The notes: generated by a model from the sequence alone, not told the origin. A stretch of DNA of 64,000 bases from Polaromonas sp. AET17H-212 (GCF_002379085.1 NZ_NBZW01000006.1:1-64000); one strand, 5' to 3'; shown: positions 1 through 8,107, counted from the first letter of the stretch. A program made the numbers and translations.

Positions 1-499
1 CCCCCACCACCGCCAGATGAATCGGCCGGCTGCGGCCCAGGGCGGCCACCTGCGGCCACAACTGGCCGAAGGCTTCAATGGGCCGTACAAACAGGGCGTG
101 TTCGCGCGCGCCGGGCATTTGCGCCTCGATGCGTTCGCGGTCCATCACCGGGCCGGTGTTCAGGCTCAGCCAGTCCCAGGCCACGGTCTCACCGCTGGCC
201 AGCGTCACGGTCTTCGCCCCGGCATCCAGGGCCACGCTGCTGCCTTCGATGTAACGTGCACCGCAGCCCGCCAGCAGGCCCGCCAGCGGAATGACACATT
301 GGTCCAGGCTGTAATGCCCGGCCACAAAACCCGGCACCATGCCGGAATACAGCTGGCGCGGATACGGGGCAATCACGGTGATGTTCAGGTCCGCCGGCCG
401 GTTTTTCGCCAGGCTGTGCAGCACATGCACATGGGCATGGCCCGCGCCCAGCAGCACCAGGTGTTTCAGGCCCGGGCGTGCATTCGAAGTGGAAGTCAT
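1..499 (-). CDS. FAD-dependent pyridine nucleotide-disulfide oxidoreductase, SelD-associated type (partial)
   Basis: This is the N-terminal 166 codons of a leftward gene that runs off the left edge of the window. After the start there is an FAD-binding Rossmann motif (LVLLGAGHAHVHVL), followed by YPRQLYSGMVPGFVAGHY and a stretch resembling NDH-2-like oxidoreductases, in particular the family often fused or adjacent to selenophosphate synthetase (TIGR03169-like). The ATG overlaps the stop of the DUF3047 gene upstream (ATGA), so the two are probably translationally coupled. The electron acceptor is unknown. The SelD-type assignment is from the sequence look alone; the catalytic C-terminal half is not visible. 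Confidence 0.75.
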   Translation of the reverse strand, partial: MTSTSNARPGLKHLVLLGAGHAHVHVLHSLAKNRPADLNITVIAPYPRQLYSGMVPGFVAGHYSLDQCVIPLAGLLAGCGARYIEGSSVALDAGAKTVTLASGETVAWDWLSLNTGPVMDRERIEAQMPGAREHALFVRPIEAFGQLWPQVAALGRSRPIHLAVVG

Positions 500-1230
500 G
501 GGGACAGTGTGACATCCCCGACATGGCCCAGACTGCGGCCACCGGTGTTGTCGGCATCGGCGCCCACCAGCACGGCCTGCAGCGGCGGCACCGCCTCACT
601 TTCCTCGCCAAAGGCGCGGCGAAAATCAGCGCCCAGGTCGCGCGAATGGGCGACCCATTGGCCCAGGCGCTGTTCGCCGCTGTCCAGCACGATGAAACGC
701 ACGCGCGCGCTGTAGGCATTGGGCAGCAGGGTCCCCGGCGCCAGCGTGCCGTCCCAGACGTAACACAGGGTCGCCGACGGCAGCTTCTCGCCGCTGGCCG
801 CACGCGCCAGGCGCAGCAGGTTGCGCTCGATCAGGCCAAGCCTGGCCAGTGGCATGTCAAACAGCGCACACACCTTGAGCGGGCTGTCGTCGCCCTCACG
901 GCGGCGCAGGTCGGCGCCGCGCAGCGCTTCGTCCAGCCGCCAGCGCCAGCGCAGCCGCAGCCCGGCTTCGGGCACCAGCGCAGGCAGGTCATGCACCAGG
1001 TTGCCATACGACTGGGACGCCTCGACCCGCAGCACCTTGCGCCCATCCAGTTCGACCAGGGCATAGCGGGTCAGCGGGATCTTGCCGCCCGGCACGCCCA
1101 CCACGCGCCAGGGCACCGGCGGCTGCTCGCCGCTGGCCGATGAAAACGCGGTGAGGGCCGGGCCCTGCGTCTGCGCCTGAGCCACGGGCAGCAGCAGTGA
1201 GATGAGCAACACTCGCAGCCAGGGCTTCAT
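496..1230 (-). CDS. DUF3047 family exported protein
   Basis: The protein has 244 residues and begins with a signal peptide (MKPWLRVLLISLLLPVAQAQ). I therefore use the Met that starts it rather than an upstream in-frame start. The mature part has the DUF3047 look: VLRVEASQSYGNLVHDL, a WRWRLDE segment, and a central KVCALFDMPL/LCYVWDG region. The family has no established function but is secreted or periplasmic. The gene sits between a membrane-anchored oxidoreductase fusion (1-base gap) and an FAD oxidoreductase (4-base overlap), so all three should be one transcript divergent from the arsenic genes. A role in that pathway is inferred from position only. Confidence 0.75.
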   Translation of the reverse strand: MKPWLRVLLISLLLPVAQAQTQGPALTAFSSASGEQPPVPWRVVGVPGGKIPLTRYALVELDGRKVLRVEASQSYGNLVHDLPALVPEAGLRLRWRWRLDEALRGADLRRREGDDSPLKVCALFDMPLARLGLIERNLLRLARAASGEKLPSATLCYVWDGTLAPGTLLPNAYSARVRFIVLDSGEQRLGQWVAHSRDLGADFRRAFGEESEAVPPLQAVLVGADADNTGGRSLGHVGDVTLSP

Positions 1231-1231
1231 G

Positions 1232-3394
1232 TCAGCCCCGCTTCCAGTCGTGGTAGCGGCGCACCCATTCAAGCAGGCGTGTGGGCTGGTGCGCGCGTTT
1301 CCATTCGCCGGCCGCGTATTTGTTGGCCTCGGCCAGGGTGGGGTAGGTGTGGATGGTGGAGAGAATCTTGTTCAGCCCCAGGCCGTGCCGCATGGCCAGC
1401 ACATACTCGGCCAGCAGGTCCCCCGCGTGTGTGCCGACAATGGTCACGCCCAGAATCGTGTCCTTGCCCGGCACGGTCAGCACCTTGACGAAACCGCGTG
1501 CCTCGCCATCGGCAATGGCGCGGTCCAGGTCGGCCATGCCGTAACGCGTGACTTCGAAGGCCACGCCTTGTTCCCTGGCCTCCTGCTCGTTCAGGCCCAC
1601 GCGGGCAACTTCAGGGTCGATGAAGGTGGTCCACGGAATCACCGAATAGTCGGCCTTGAACAGCCTGAACTCGCCAAACAGCGCGTTGACCGCGGCGTAC
1701 CAGGCCTGGTGCGCCGCCACATGGGTGAGCTGGTAGGGTCCGGCGACGTCGCCCGCCGCATAGATGTTGGGGTAGATCGTCTGCAGGTAGTCATTGGTGT
1801 CCACCGTGCGTTGCACCGGGATGCCGAGTTCCTCCAGCCCGTAGCCCTGCAGGCGTGCGACCCGCCCGACGGCGCAGACCAACTGGTCAAACGCCAGGCG
1901 CTGTTGACTGCCGCCGTGTTCGACGACCAGCGTTTTCACACCACCGGATGTTTCGCAGCGCAGCGCCTGGTGGCCGGTCAGCACCGACACGCCATCGGCG
2001 GCCAGTGCCTGGCGCGCCAGTTCCGACACCTCCTCATCTTCGCGCACCATCAGGCGCGGCGCCATCTCGACCTGCGTGACCTGCGCGCCGAGCCGGGCGA
2101 AGGCCTGCGCCAGTTCACAGCCGATCGGGCCGCCGCCCAGGATCACCAGCCGCCGCGGCACCTCGTCGAGTTGCGCGAAGGCGTCCCACAGGGTGTCGCT
2201 GGTGAGGTAGCCGGTGTCGTCCAGCCCCGGCAGCGGCGGCACGACGGGCCGCGCACCCGCCGCGATCACGATGCTGCGTGTTGTCAGGGTCTGGGTGCCG
2301 CCTTCGTTGAGGGTGATCTCGACAGTCCATGGGTTGACGATGCGTGCATGACCTTGCAGCACCTCCACCCCCAGGCCGGTGTAACGCGCGACGCTGTCAT
2401 GCGGTTCAATCGCGCGGATGACCGCCTGAATCCTCTGCATCAGCGCCTTGAAACTGAACACCGGCGTGCTGTCGCTCAGGCCATAACTGGCACCATGGCT
2501 CATCTGGTGCGCGAGTTTGGCGCTGCGGATCAGCGCCTTGGACGGCACGCAGCCGTAATTCAGGCAGTCGCCGCCCATCTTGTGGGCCTCGACCAGCGTC
2601 ACCCTGGCCTTGACCACCGCGGCGATGTAGGCCGACACCAGGCCACCGGCGCCGGCGCCGATCACGATGAGGTTGCGGTCAAACCGCGCGGGGCGTACCT
2701 TGGCCCAGCGCGCGTAGACCTGGCGGCGCTTGAGAAACTGCAGCACCTTGTTGACCGCCAGCGGCAACACGCCGAGCAGCACAAACGAGCCGATCAGCGC
2801 CGGCGAGGCAATCGACTGCAGTGAATCGATCTTCGCGATCTGCGTGCCGGCATTCACATACACCACGGTGCCGGCCAGCATGCCGAGCTGGCTGACCCAG
2901 AAGTAGGTCCAGGTCCGGATGCGGGTCAGGCCCATGAGCAGGTTGAGGGCAAAAAACGGCACGGCCGGGATCAGCCGCAGCGAGAACAGGTAAAACGCGC
3001 CTTCTTTCTCGATGCCCTTGTTGATCTCGTCCAGCCGCTTGCCGAAACGGGCCTGGATGCTGTCCCGCAGCAGGTAACGCGCCGCCAGCATGGCCAGCGT
3101 CGCCCCCAGGGTCGAAGCGAAAGACACCACGATGGTCCCGAGCAGCAGGCCAAAGCCGGCGCCGGCCGCCAGCGTCATGATGACGGCGCCGGGCAGCGAC
3201 AGGCCGGTGACAGCCACGTAAACGGCAAAAAACACCAGCGTCACCCACACCGGCTTCTGTTCAAACACCGCCTGGAAAGACGCCTGGCTGTCCTTGAGGA
3301 AGGCCAGACTCAGGTAACGCCCCAGATCCAGCGCAAAAAAGGCGCCTATGCCCGCCAGCAGCAGCGCGGCGATGAAAAGTTTGCGTGAATTCAA
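1232..3394 (-). CDS. TVP38/TMEM64 membrane domain fused to a mercuric reductase-like FAD/NAD(P) disulfide oxidoreductase
   Basis: This is a two-domain protein of 720 residues. Residues 1-225 are a TVP38/TMEM64 (DedA/SNARE-associated superfamily) membrane unit with several hydrophobic helices and the LRLIPAVPFFALN motif. From about residue 240 a class I pyridine nucleotide-disulfide oxidoreductase follows. It has an FAD loop at GAGAGG (246-251), redox cysteines C277 and C282 in the GDCLNYGCVPSK motif, a second NAD(P) fold (LGGGPIGCELAQ) and a C-terminal HTYPTLAEA active-site segment. No N-terminal heavy-metal-associated domain or C-terminal Cys pair typical of true mercuric reductases is seen. 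It is the first gene of a leftward unit divergent from mtnP/arsS. Substrate unknown; an arsenic- or thiol-related reduction at the membrane is an inference. Confidence 0.88.
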   Translation of the reverse strand: MNSRKLFIAALLLAGIGAFFALDLGRYLSLAFLKDSQASFQAVFEQKPVWVTLVFFAVYVAVTGLSLPGAVIMTLAAGAGFGLLLGTIVVSFASTLGATLAMLAARYLLRDSIQARFGKRLDEINKGIEKEGAFYLFSLRLIPAVPFFALNLLMGLTRIRTWTYFWVSQLGMLAGTVVYVNAGTQIAKIDSLQSIASPALIGSFVLLGVLPLAVNKVLQFLKRRQVYARWAKVRPARFDRNLIVIGAGAGGLVSAYIAAVVKARVTLVEAHKMGGDCLNYGCVPSKALIRSAKLAHQMSHGASYGLSDSTPVFSFKALMQRIQAVIRAIEPHDSVARYTGLGVEVLQGHARIVNPWTVEITLNEGGTQTLTTRSIVIAAGARPVVPPLPGLDDTGYLTSDTLWDAFAQLDEVPRRLVILGGGPIGCELAQAFARLGAQVTQVEMAPRLMVREDEEVSELARQALAADGVSVLTGHQALRCETSGGVKTLVVEHGGSQQRLAFDQLVCAVGRVARLQGYGLEELGIPVQRTVDTNDYLQTIYPNIYAAGDVAGPYQLTHVAAHQAWYAAVNALFGEFRLFKADYSVIPWTTFIDPEVARVGLNEQEAREQGVAFEVTRYGMADLDRAIADGEARGFVKVLTVPGKDTILGVTIVGTHAGDLLAEYVLAMRHGLGLNKILSTIHTYPTLAEANKYAAGEWKRAHQPTRLLEWVRRYHDWKRG

Positions 3395-3630
3395 GGCCGT
3401 CCTCTGTCCTCTGGGTTGTTCTTGCTGTTAAGTCGGACGAAACCACTGATTCTTACGAAAACACGCGCTTACGGTGTAAGAAGTCCCGCCCGGAGGCGAC
3501 CAAGTTGAAAAAGGGTTTTCACACCCGACGCATAACGCCGGCTGCAAAACTCGCTCAGAATCGAAAGACAGGCAACTGGTCCTGAACCGGCGCCCGCAAG
3601 CAGTCTAACGTCAACAAGGAAACCGCAAGC
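3395..3630. promoter_or_regulatory. Divergent promoter region between the oxidoreductase fusion and the arsenic gene set
   Basis: This 236-base spacer separates two divergent transcription units. At 3468-3480 there is a perfect inverted repeat CTTAC-GGT-GTAAG, with a second TCTTACG about 18 bases to its left. This could be an operator for an unlinked regulator such as an ArsR-type repressor, but I see no regulator gene nearby. An AAGGAAACC ribosome-binding site precedes the mtnP start. No other feature is recognised. Confidence 0.4.
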
Positions 3631-4509
3631 ATGACCCAGGCACTGGTAGGCATCATCGGAGGCAGCGGCCTCTACCAGATGGACGCGCTCGAGAACGCGC
3701 AGGAGCAGGTGATGGACACGCCCTGGGGTGCACCCTCCGACGTGCTGGTCACCGGCAACGTCCACGGCGTTCCGGCCGTGTTCCTGGCCCGTCATGCGCG
3801 TGGCCACCGCCTGCTGCCCTTCGAAGTGCCTTACCGCGCCAACATCCACGCCATGAAGCAGCTCGGCGTGCGTTACCTGGTCTCGGTCTCGGCCGTGGGT
3901 TCGCTGCGCGAGGATTTCAAGCCGCTGGACATGGTGCTGCCCGACCAGTTCATCGACCTGACCAAACGCCGCGACAGCACTTTTTTCGGCAAGGGTGCGG
4001 TCGCCCATGTCTCCATGGCCCAGCCGGTCTGCCCCGCGACCGCCGGCGTGCTGGCGCGGGCGGTGCGCAGCGTGCTGGCCGCCGATGCCCCGGGCCACGG
4101 CGTCACCCTGCACGAAGGCGGCACCTATGTGTGCATCGAGGGCCCGCAGTTCTCCAGCCTAGCCGAATCCCGCTGGTACCGCAGCATGGGTGCCGGCGTG
4201 ATTGGCATGACCAACATGCCCGAGGCCAAACTCGCCCGCGAGGCGCAAATCGCCTACACCACGCTGGCCATGGTCACCGACTTCGATTGCTGGCACCCGC
4301 GCGAGGCCCAGGTCAACGCCAACATGGCGCTGGCCAACCTGCTGAAAAACGCGGGCCGCGCCCAGCAGGTGGTGGCCGAGGCGATACGCCTGCTGGGCGC
4401 CGAACAACCTGCCAGCGAGGCCCACACCGCGCTGCACAACGCGCTGGTCACCCAGCCCGACGCCATGGCCCCCGAGGTGCGTGCGCGCCTGGCCGCGCTC
4501 CTGCCCTGA
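3631..4509 (+). CDS. mtnP: S-methyl-5'-thioadenosine phosphorylase (or arsenic-linked homologue)
   Basis: The protein has 292 residues, the normal size for PNP/MTAP family 2 enzymes, which cleave 5'-methylthioadenosine with phosphate to adenine and the 5-deoxyribose-1-phosphate. Recognisable elements are the phosphate loop IIGGSGLY near the N-terminus, RHARGH (phosphate contact), the purine/ribose segment GVIGMTNMPEAKLAREA, and VTDFDCW. The gene is first in a tight rightward unit, 20 bases before arsS. In that setting its substrate may be a 5'-deoxy-5'-arsinoyl-adenosine rather than, or as well as, MTA. The family call is firm; the arsenic role is inferred from context. Confidence 0.9.
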   Translation: MTQALVGIIGGSGLYQMDALENAQEQVMDTPWGAPSDVLVTGNVHGVPAVFLARHARGHRLLPFEVPYRANIHAMKQLGVRYLVSVSAVGSLREDFKPLDMVLPDQFIDLTKRRDSTFFGKGAVAHVSMAQPVCPATAGVLARAVRSVLAADAPGHGVTLHEGGTYVCIEGPQFSSLAESRWYRSMGAGVIGMTNMPEAKLAREAQIAYTTLAMVTDFDCWHPREAQVNANMALANLLKNAGRAQQVVAEAIRLLGAEQPASEAHTALHNALVTQPDAMAPEVRARLAALLP

Positions 4510-4529
4510 ACTGCAACGGACCTCCATGT

Positions 4530-5492
4530 ATGCATGACACCCTTCCCCTGCTGAAAAAAACGCCCTTCCCGGCCATCCGCCGCGGACAGCTCGACACCCT
4601 GCAGGTCAACCTCGGCTACAAATGCAACCAGAGCTGCCTGCATTGCCATGTCAATGCCGGGCCGAACCGCACCGAAATGATGGACGCCGACACCCTGGCG
4701 CTGATCCCGCAGGTGCTGGCCGCGCGTGGCCTGCGCACGCTGGACCTGACCGGCGGCGCGCCCGAACTGCACGCGGGCTTTCGCGACCTGGTGCGCAGCG
4801 TGCGGGCGCAAGGTGTGCGTGTGATCGACCGCTGCAACCTCACCATCCTGTTCGAGCCCGGCCAGGACGGGCTGGCCGAATTCCTGGCGGAACAAGGGGT
4901 GGACATCGTGGCCTCCATGCCCTGCTACTCGGCCGCCAATGTCGACAAGCAGCGCGGCGAAGGCGTGTTCGACCTGAGCATTGCCGCGCTGCAAAAACTC
5001 AACCAGCTCGGCTACGGCCAGGCCGGCTCCGGCCTGTCGCTGAACCTGGTCTACAACCCGCAGGGCCCGTCGCTGCCGCCGGAGCAGCAGGCGCTGCAGG
5101 CCGACTACAAGCGCGAGCTGCTGGCGCATTTCGGCATTGTTTTCAACGAGCTGTACGCGCTGACCAACATGCCCATCCAGCGTTTTGGCTCGACCCTGGT
5201 GTCCAAAGGCACGTTTGACGGCTACATGGACTTGCTCAAGGGCAGCTTCCAGCAACAGAACCTGGCCGGCGTGATGTGCCGCAACACGGTCAGCGTGGAC
5301 TGGCAAGGCTGGCTGTCCGACTGCGACTTCAACCAGCAGCTCGGCCTGCCGCTGGGCACCACGGGCCTGCAGCGCCATCTGCGCGACCTGCTCAGCAGCG
5401 GGATCAATGAGCAGCCCATCCGCGTGGCCGGCCACTGTTATGGCTGCACCGCCGGCCAGGGCAGCAGCTGCGGCGGCGCGCTGGAGCACTGA
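4530..5492 (+). CDS. arsS: Arsenosugar biosynthesis radical SAM protein ArsS
   Basis: This 320-residue radical SAM enzyme has a CxxxCxxC cluster motif at C32, C36 and C39 (GYKCNQSCLHCH) and a TGGAPEL segment typical of the SAM-binding barrel. A C-terminal DUF3641-type Cys-rich part carries CRNTVSVDWQGWLSDCDF and HCYGCTAGQGSSCGG. ArsS family members transfer a 5'-deoxyadenosyl group to dimethylarsinous acid, the committed step toward arsenosugars. I chose the ATG just after the mtnP stop because the reading frame upstream of it is antisense-like and unconserved. The arsM gene lies three genes downstream, which strongly supports the assignment. Confidence 0.93.
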   Translation: MHDTLPLLKKTPFPAIRRGQLDTLQVNLGYKCNQSCLHCHVNAGPNRTEMMDADTLALIPQVLAARGLRTLDLTGGAPELHAGFRDLVRSVRAQGVRVIDRCNLTILFEPGQDGLAEFLAEQGVDIVASMPCYSAANVDKQRGEGVFDLSIAALQKLNQLGYGQAGSGLSLNLVYNPQGPSLPPEQQALQADYKRELLAHFGIVFNELYALTNMPIQRFGSTLVSKGTFDGYMDLLKGSFQQQNLAGVMCRNTVSVDWQGWLSDCDFNQQLGLPLGTTGLQRHLRDLLSSGINEQPIRVAGHCYGCTAGQGSSCGGALEH

Positions 5493-5499
5493 CAGCGTC

Positions 5500-6183
5500 A
5501 TGGCACCGTTGCGCCTGTCCGTGGTTTTGCCCGTCCTCAATGAAGCGGCTGGCCTGGGCGCGGCCCTGCAGGCGCTGGCAGCGCTGCGGGCACGTGGTGC
5601 CGAACTCATCGTGGCCGATGGCGGCAGCCGTGACCACAGCGCCGCGCTGGCGCGGGCCGGCGGCGCGCAACTCGTCAATGCAGCGCGCGGCCGCGCGCTG
5701 CAGATGAACGCGGGGGCAGCGCAGTCCCGCGGTGAGGTGTTGCTGTTTCTGCATGCCGACACCCAGCTGCCCGCCGGCGCCGACGAACTGATCAGCCAGG
5801 CCCTGGCGAGCGGTTTGCGGGTCTGGGGCCGTTTTGATGTGTCCATCACCGGCCGCCCCGCCATGCTCAAGCTCATCGCCGCCTTGATGAACCTGCGCTC
5901 GCGGCTGACCGGCATCGCCACCGGCGACCAGGCGATGTTCATGACACGCGCGACGTTCGAGGCCGTCGGCGGTTTCCCGGTCCAGCCGCTGATGGAAGAC
6001 ATCGAAATGTCCCGGCGCCTGCTGAAGCTGTCGCGCCCGGCCTGCTTGAGGGCCAAAGTGCAGACCTCGGGCCGGCGCTGGGAAAGCCGTGGCGTCTGGC
6101 GCACCGTGCTGCTGATGTGGCGGCTGCGCTGGGCCTACTGGCGCGGCGCGGCGCCCGAGCGGCTGGCCGAGTTGTACCGATGA
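5500..6183 (+). CDS. TIGR04283-type glycosyltransferase (rSAM/selenodomain-associated transferase 2)
   Basis: This 227-residue family 2 glycosyltransferase starts 7 bases after the arsS stop. The N-terminal nucleotide-sugar fold reads LSVVLPVLNEAAGLGAAL, ELIVADGGSRD and RGRALQMNAGA. An acceptor or metal-binding FLHADTQLP motif follows, then TGDQAMFMTR and a final MEDIEMSRRL motif. These match the TIGR04283 family, which repeatedly occurs next to DUF3641-type radical SAM proteins. The last ~25 residues are basic and aromatic. In an arsenosugar pathway it could attach or accept the ribosyl unit; this is inference. The stop overlaps the next start by 4 bases. Confidence 0.88.
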   Translation: MAPLRLSVVLPVLNEAAGLGAALQALAALRARGAELIVADGGSRDHSAALARAGGAQLVNAARGRALQMNAGAAQSRGEVLLFLHADTQLPAGADELISQALASGLRVWGRFDVSITGRPAMLKLIAALMNLRSRLTGIATGDQAMFMTRATFEAVGGFPVQPLMEDIEMSRRLLKLSRPACLRAKVQTSGRRWESRGVWRTVLLMWRLRWAYWRGAAPERLAELYR

Positions 6184-6884
6184 ACACCCGCCTGGTGATT
6201 TTTGCCAAGGCGCCGCAGCCCGGCGCCGTCAAGACCCGGCTGATTCCCGCGCTGGGTGCGGACGGCGCGGCAGAACTGGCGCGCGCCATGCTGGCGCACA
6301 CGCTGCAACAGGCCCTCGCGGCCGGCCTGGACGCGGTGGAGCTGTGCATGAGCCCGGCGCCCGGTGACCCGGCCTGGCGCGGCGTGGTTCTGCCTGCCGG
6401 TGTGGACTGCACGGCGCAGGGCGAAGGCGACCTCGGTGAACGCATGGACCGCGCGATGCAGCGCGCCCTCAGCCTGCACCCGGGTCCGGTGCTGCTGATC
6501 GGCACCGACTGCCCGGCGCTTGGCAGCGCGTACCTGCGCGAGGCGGCCCGGCAACTGACGCAACACGACGCCGTGTTGCTGCCGGTGGCCGACGGCGGTT
6601 ACGTGCTGATCGGCCTGCAGGCCCCCTGTCCCGCCATCTTCAGACACATGGCGTGGAGCACCCCGGCGGTCGCCGCCGAAACACTGCAGCGCCTGGCCGC
6701 GCTGGGCCTGCGCGTGTGGCAGGGGCCGATGCTGCACGACATCGACGAAGCGGCGGACCTGGCCCACCTGCCGGCCGGCTTGTGGCCCCGAAACATCAAA
6801 CAAAATCGGCCTCCAGCCCAATCGGTACAAGCGCCAGCAGCTCCTGATTCAATAGCAAACTCATTTCCGGAAGAACGCCCATGA
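6180..6884 (+). CDS. TIGR04282/DUF2064 nucleotidyl- or glycosyl-transferase-like protein (rSAM/selenodomain-associated transferase 1)
   Basis: The protein has 234 residues with the CofC/MobA-like start NTRLVIFAKAPQPGAVKTRL, LIGTDCPAL in the middle and a VLLPVADGGYVLIGL motif, all characteristic of DUF2064. The family is the usual partner of the preceding transferase. The last ~30 residues (from WPRNIKQNR onward) are not family-like. They are encoded by an inverted copy of a dispersed ~50-bp repeat inserted in the 3' end, which has moved the stop so that it now overlaps the arsM ATG. The core domain is intact, so the protein is probably functional. The exact reaction of the family is not established. 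Confidence 0.87.
   Translation: MNTRLVIFAKAPQPGAVKTRLIPALGADGAAELARAMLAHTLQQALAAGLDAVELCMSPAPGDPAWRGVVLPAGVDCTAQGEGDLGERMDRAMQRALSLHPGPVLLIGTDCPALGSAYLREAARQLTQHDAVLLPVADGGYVLIGLQAPCPAIFRHMAWSTPAVAAETLQRLAALGLRVWQGPMLHDIDEAADLAHLPAGLWPRNIKQNRPPAQSVQAPAAPDSIANSFPEERP
6805..6857 (-). repeat. Dispersed ~50-bp Comamonadaceae-type repeat, copy A (inverted, inside a coding 3' end)
   Basis: Read on the minus strand this segment matches the other copies: ATAG-like start, GAGCTGCTGGCGCTTG, a short AT-rich loop, then GGGCTGGAGGC. It encodes the atypical C-terminal tail of the DUF2064 protein. Confidence 0.7.
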
Positions 6885-7963
6885 GCAATTACAACGGCAA
6901 CGACAGCCACACCTACGACATCGTCACCGACTACTACGGCCGCCAGCTGCAGGGCACGGCAGATCTCAAGACCAGCGCCTGCTGCGACGCCAGCAGCATG
7001 CCGGCGTGGCTCAAGCCGCTGCTGGCACGCATCCACCCCGAGGTGTTGTCGCGTTATTACGGCTGCGGCCTGGTCTGCCCGCCGCTGCTCGAAGGCTGCC
7101 GCGTGCTGGACCTCGGCTGCGGCTCGGGCCGCGATGTCTATGCGCTGGCGCAGCTGGTCGGACCCACCGGCTCCGTGGTCGGCGTGGACATGACCGATGA
7201 ACAGCTGGCCGTGGCACGCGCGCACCAGGACCACCATGCGGCACTGTTCGGCTACAGCAATGTGGCGTTTCTGCACGGCTACATCGAGCGGCTGGACGAG
7301 CTGGGCCTGGCGCCCGGCAGCTTCGACGTGATCGTCTCCAACTGCGTGGTCAACCTCTCGCCCGACAAGGACGCGGTGCTCGCCGGTGTGCAGCGCCTGC
7401 TCAAACCCGGTGGCGAGTTCTACTTTTCCGACGTGTACGCGGACCGCCGCGTGCCGGCCGCGGTGAAAAACGACCCGGTGCTGTATGGCGAATGCCTGGG
7501 CGGCGCGCTGTACTGGAAAGACTTCGAACGCCTCGCGCAGGACCACGGCTTTGCCGACCCGCGCCTGGTGGACGACCGGCCGCTGGACATCACCGACCCG
7601 CAGCTCGCGGCGCGCACCGGCAACCTGCGTTTTTATTCGGCCACCTGGCGGCTCTTCAAGCTGGCCGCGCTGGAGTCGGCCTGCGAGGACTACGGCCAGG
7701 CCGTGATTTACCAGGGCAGCATCCCCGGCCAGGCCGGCCGCTTTGTGCTCGACAAACACCACGACATCCAGACCGGCAAGGTCTTCCCGGTCTGCGGCAA
7801 CACCTGGCACATGCTGCAGGGCACGCGGCTGGCACCGCACTTCAGCTTCATCGGCAACTTCGACATGCACTACGGCATTTTTGAAGGCTGCGGCACCAGC
7901 CTGCCGTTTGACGGCGCGCCGGGCAGCAGCGCCAGCGTTTGCGGCCCGGCCGGCTGCTGCTGA
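6881..7963 (+). CDS. arsM: Arsenite S-adenosylmethionine methyltransferase ArsM (arsenosugar type)
   Basis: This 360-residue class I SAM methyltransferase has motif I VLDLGCGSGRDVY (75-87) and an acidic GVDMTDEQL. The arsenic-binding cysteines sit at the expected places: C34/C35, C155 in VSNCVVNLS and C205 in YGECLGGALYW. A C-terminal extension of about 120 residues ends in Gly-Cys-Cys, as in the larger ArsM forms linked with arsS. It methylates As(III) to mono- and dimethylated species, which ArsS would then use. Its ATG overlaps the previous stop (ATGA) and is preceded by GGAAG. No arsR, arsC or arsB is present in the window, so this looks like a biosynthetic rather than a plain resistance locus. 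Confidence 0.93.
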   Translation: MSNYNGNDSHTYDIVTDYYGRQLQGTADLKTSACCDASSMPAWLKPLLARIHPEVLSRYYGCGLVCPPLLEGCRVLDLGCGSGRDVYALAQLVGPTGSVVGVDMTDEQLAVARAHQDHHAALFGYSNVAFLHGYIERLDELGLAPGSFDVIVSNCVVNLSPDKDAVLAGVQRLLKPGGEFYFSDVYADRRVPAAVKNDPVLYGECLGGALYWKDFERLAQDHGFADPRLVDDRPLDITDPQLAARTGNLRFYSATWRLFKLAALESACEDYGQAVIYQGSIPGQAGRFVLDKHHDIQTGKVFPVCGNTWHMLQGTRLAPHFSFIGNFDMHYGIFEGCGTSLPFDGAPGSSASVCGPAGCC

Positions 7964-8019
7964 TGGGCGTCAGGCCACGGGACGACCTGCTGCTCGCCGT
8001 CGCCCTGCCCCCAGGTGTT

Positions 8020-8107
8020 GGCCCACATGCCGTGGCGCACCCGGCGGTCGCCGCCGAAACGCTGCAGCGCCTGGCCGCACCGGGCCTGCGCAACACGCCA
8101 TCTTGAT
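8020..8107 (+). pseudogene. Fragment duplicated from the DUF2064 gene
   Basis: About 75 bases here repeat the segment at 6640-6715. Both read CACATG-CGTGG followed by CCCGGCGGTCGCCGCCGAAAC, then CTGCAGCGCCTGGCCGC and GGGCCTGCGC, with a few substitutions. Translated, PAVAAETLQRLAA-GLR appears in both. The fragment has no start and ends a few codons later, so it is a relic of a duplicated DUF2064 gene or of a longer arsenic-locus duplication. The remaining spacer between arsM and the next gene shows nothing else. Confidence 0.65.

Noticed and set aside
1232..3394. Mercuric reductase MerA as such
   Set aside because: No heavy-metal-associated N-terminal domain, no C-terminal Cys pair and no mer genes; a TVP38 membrane unit is fused instead.
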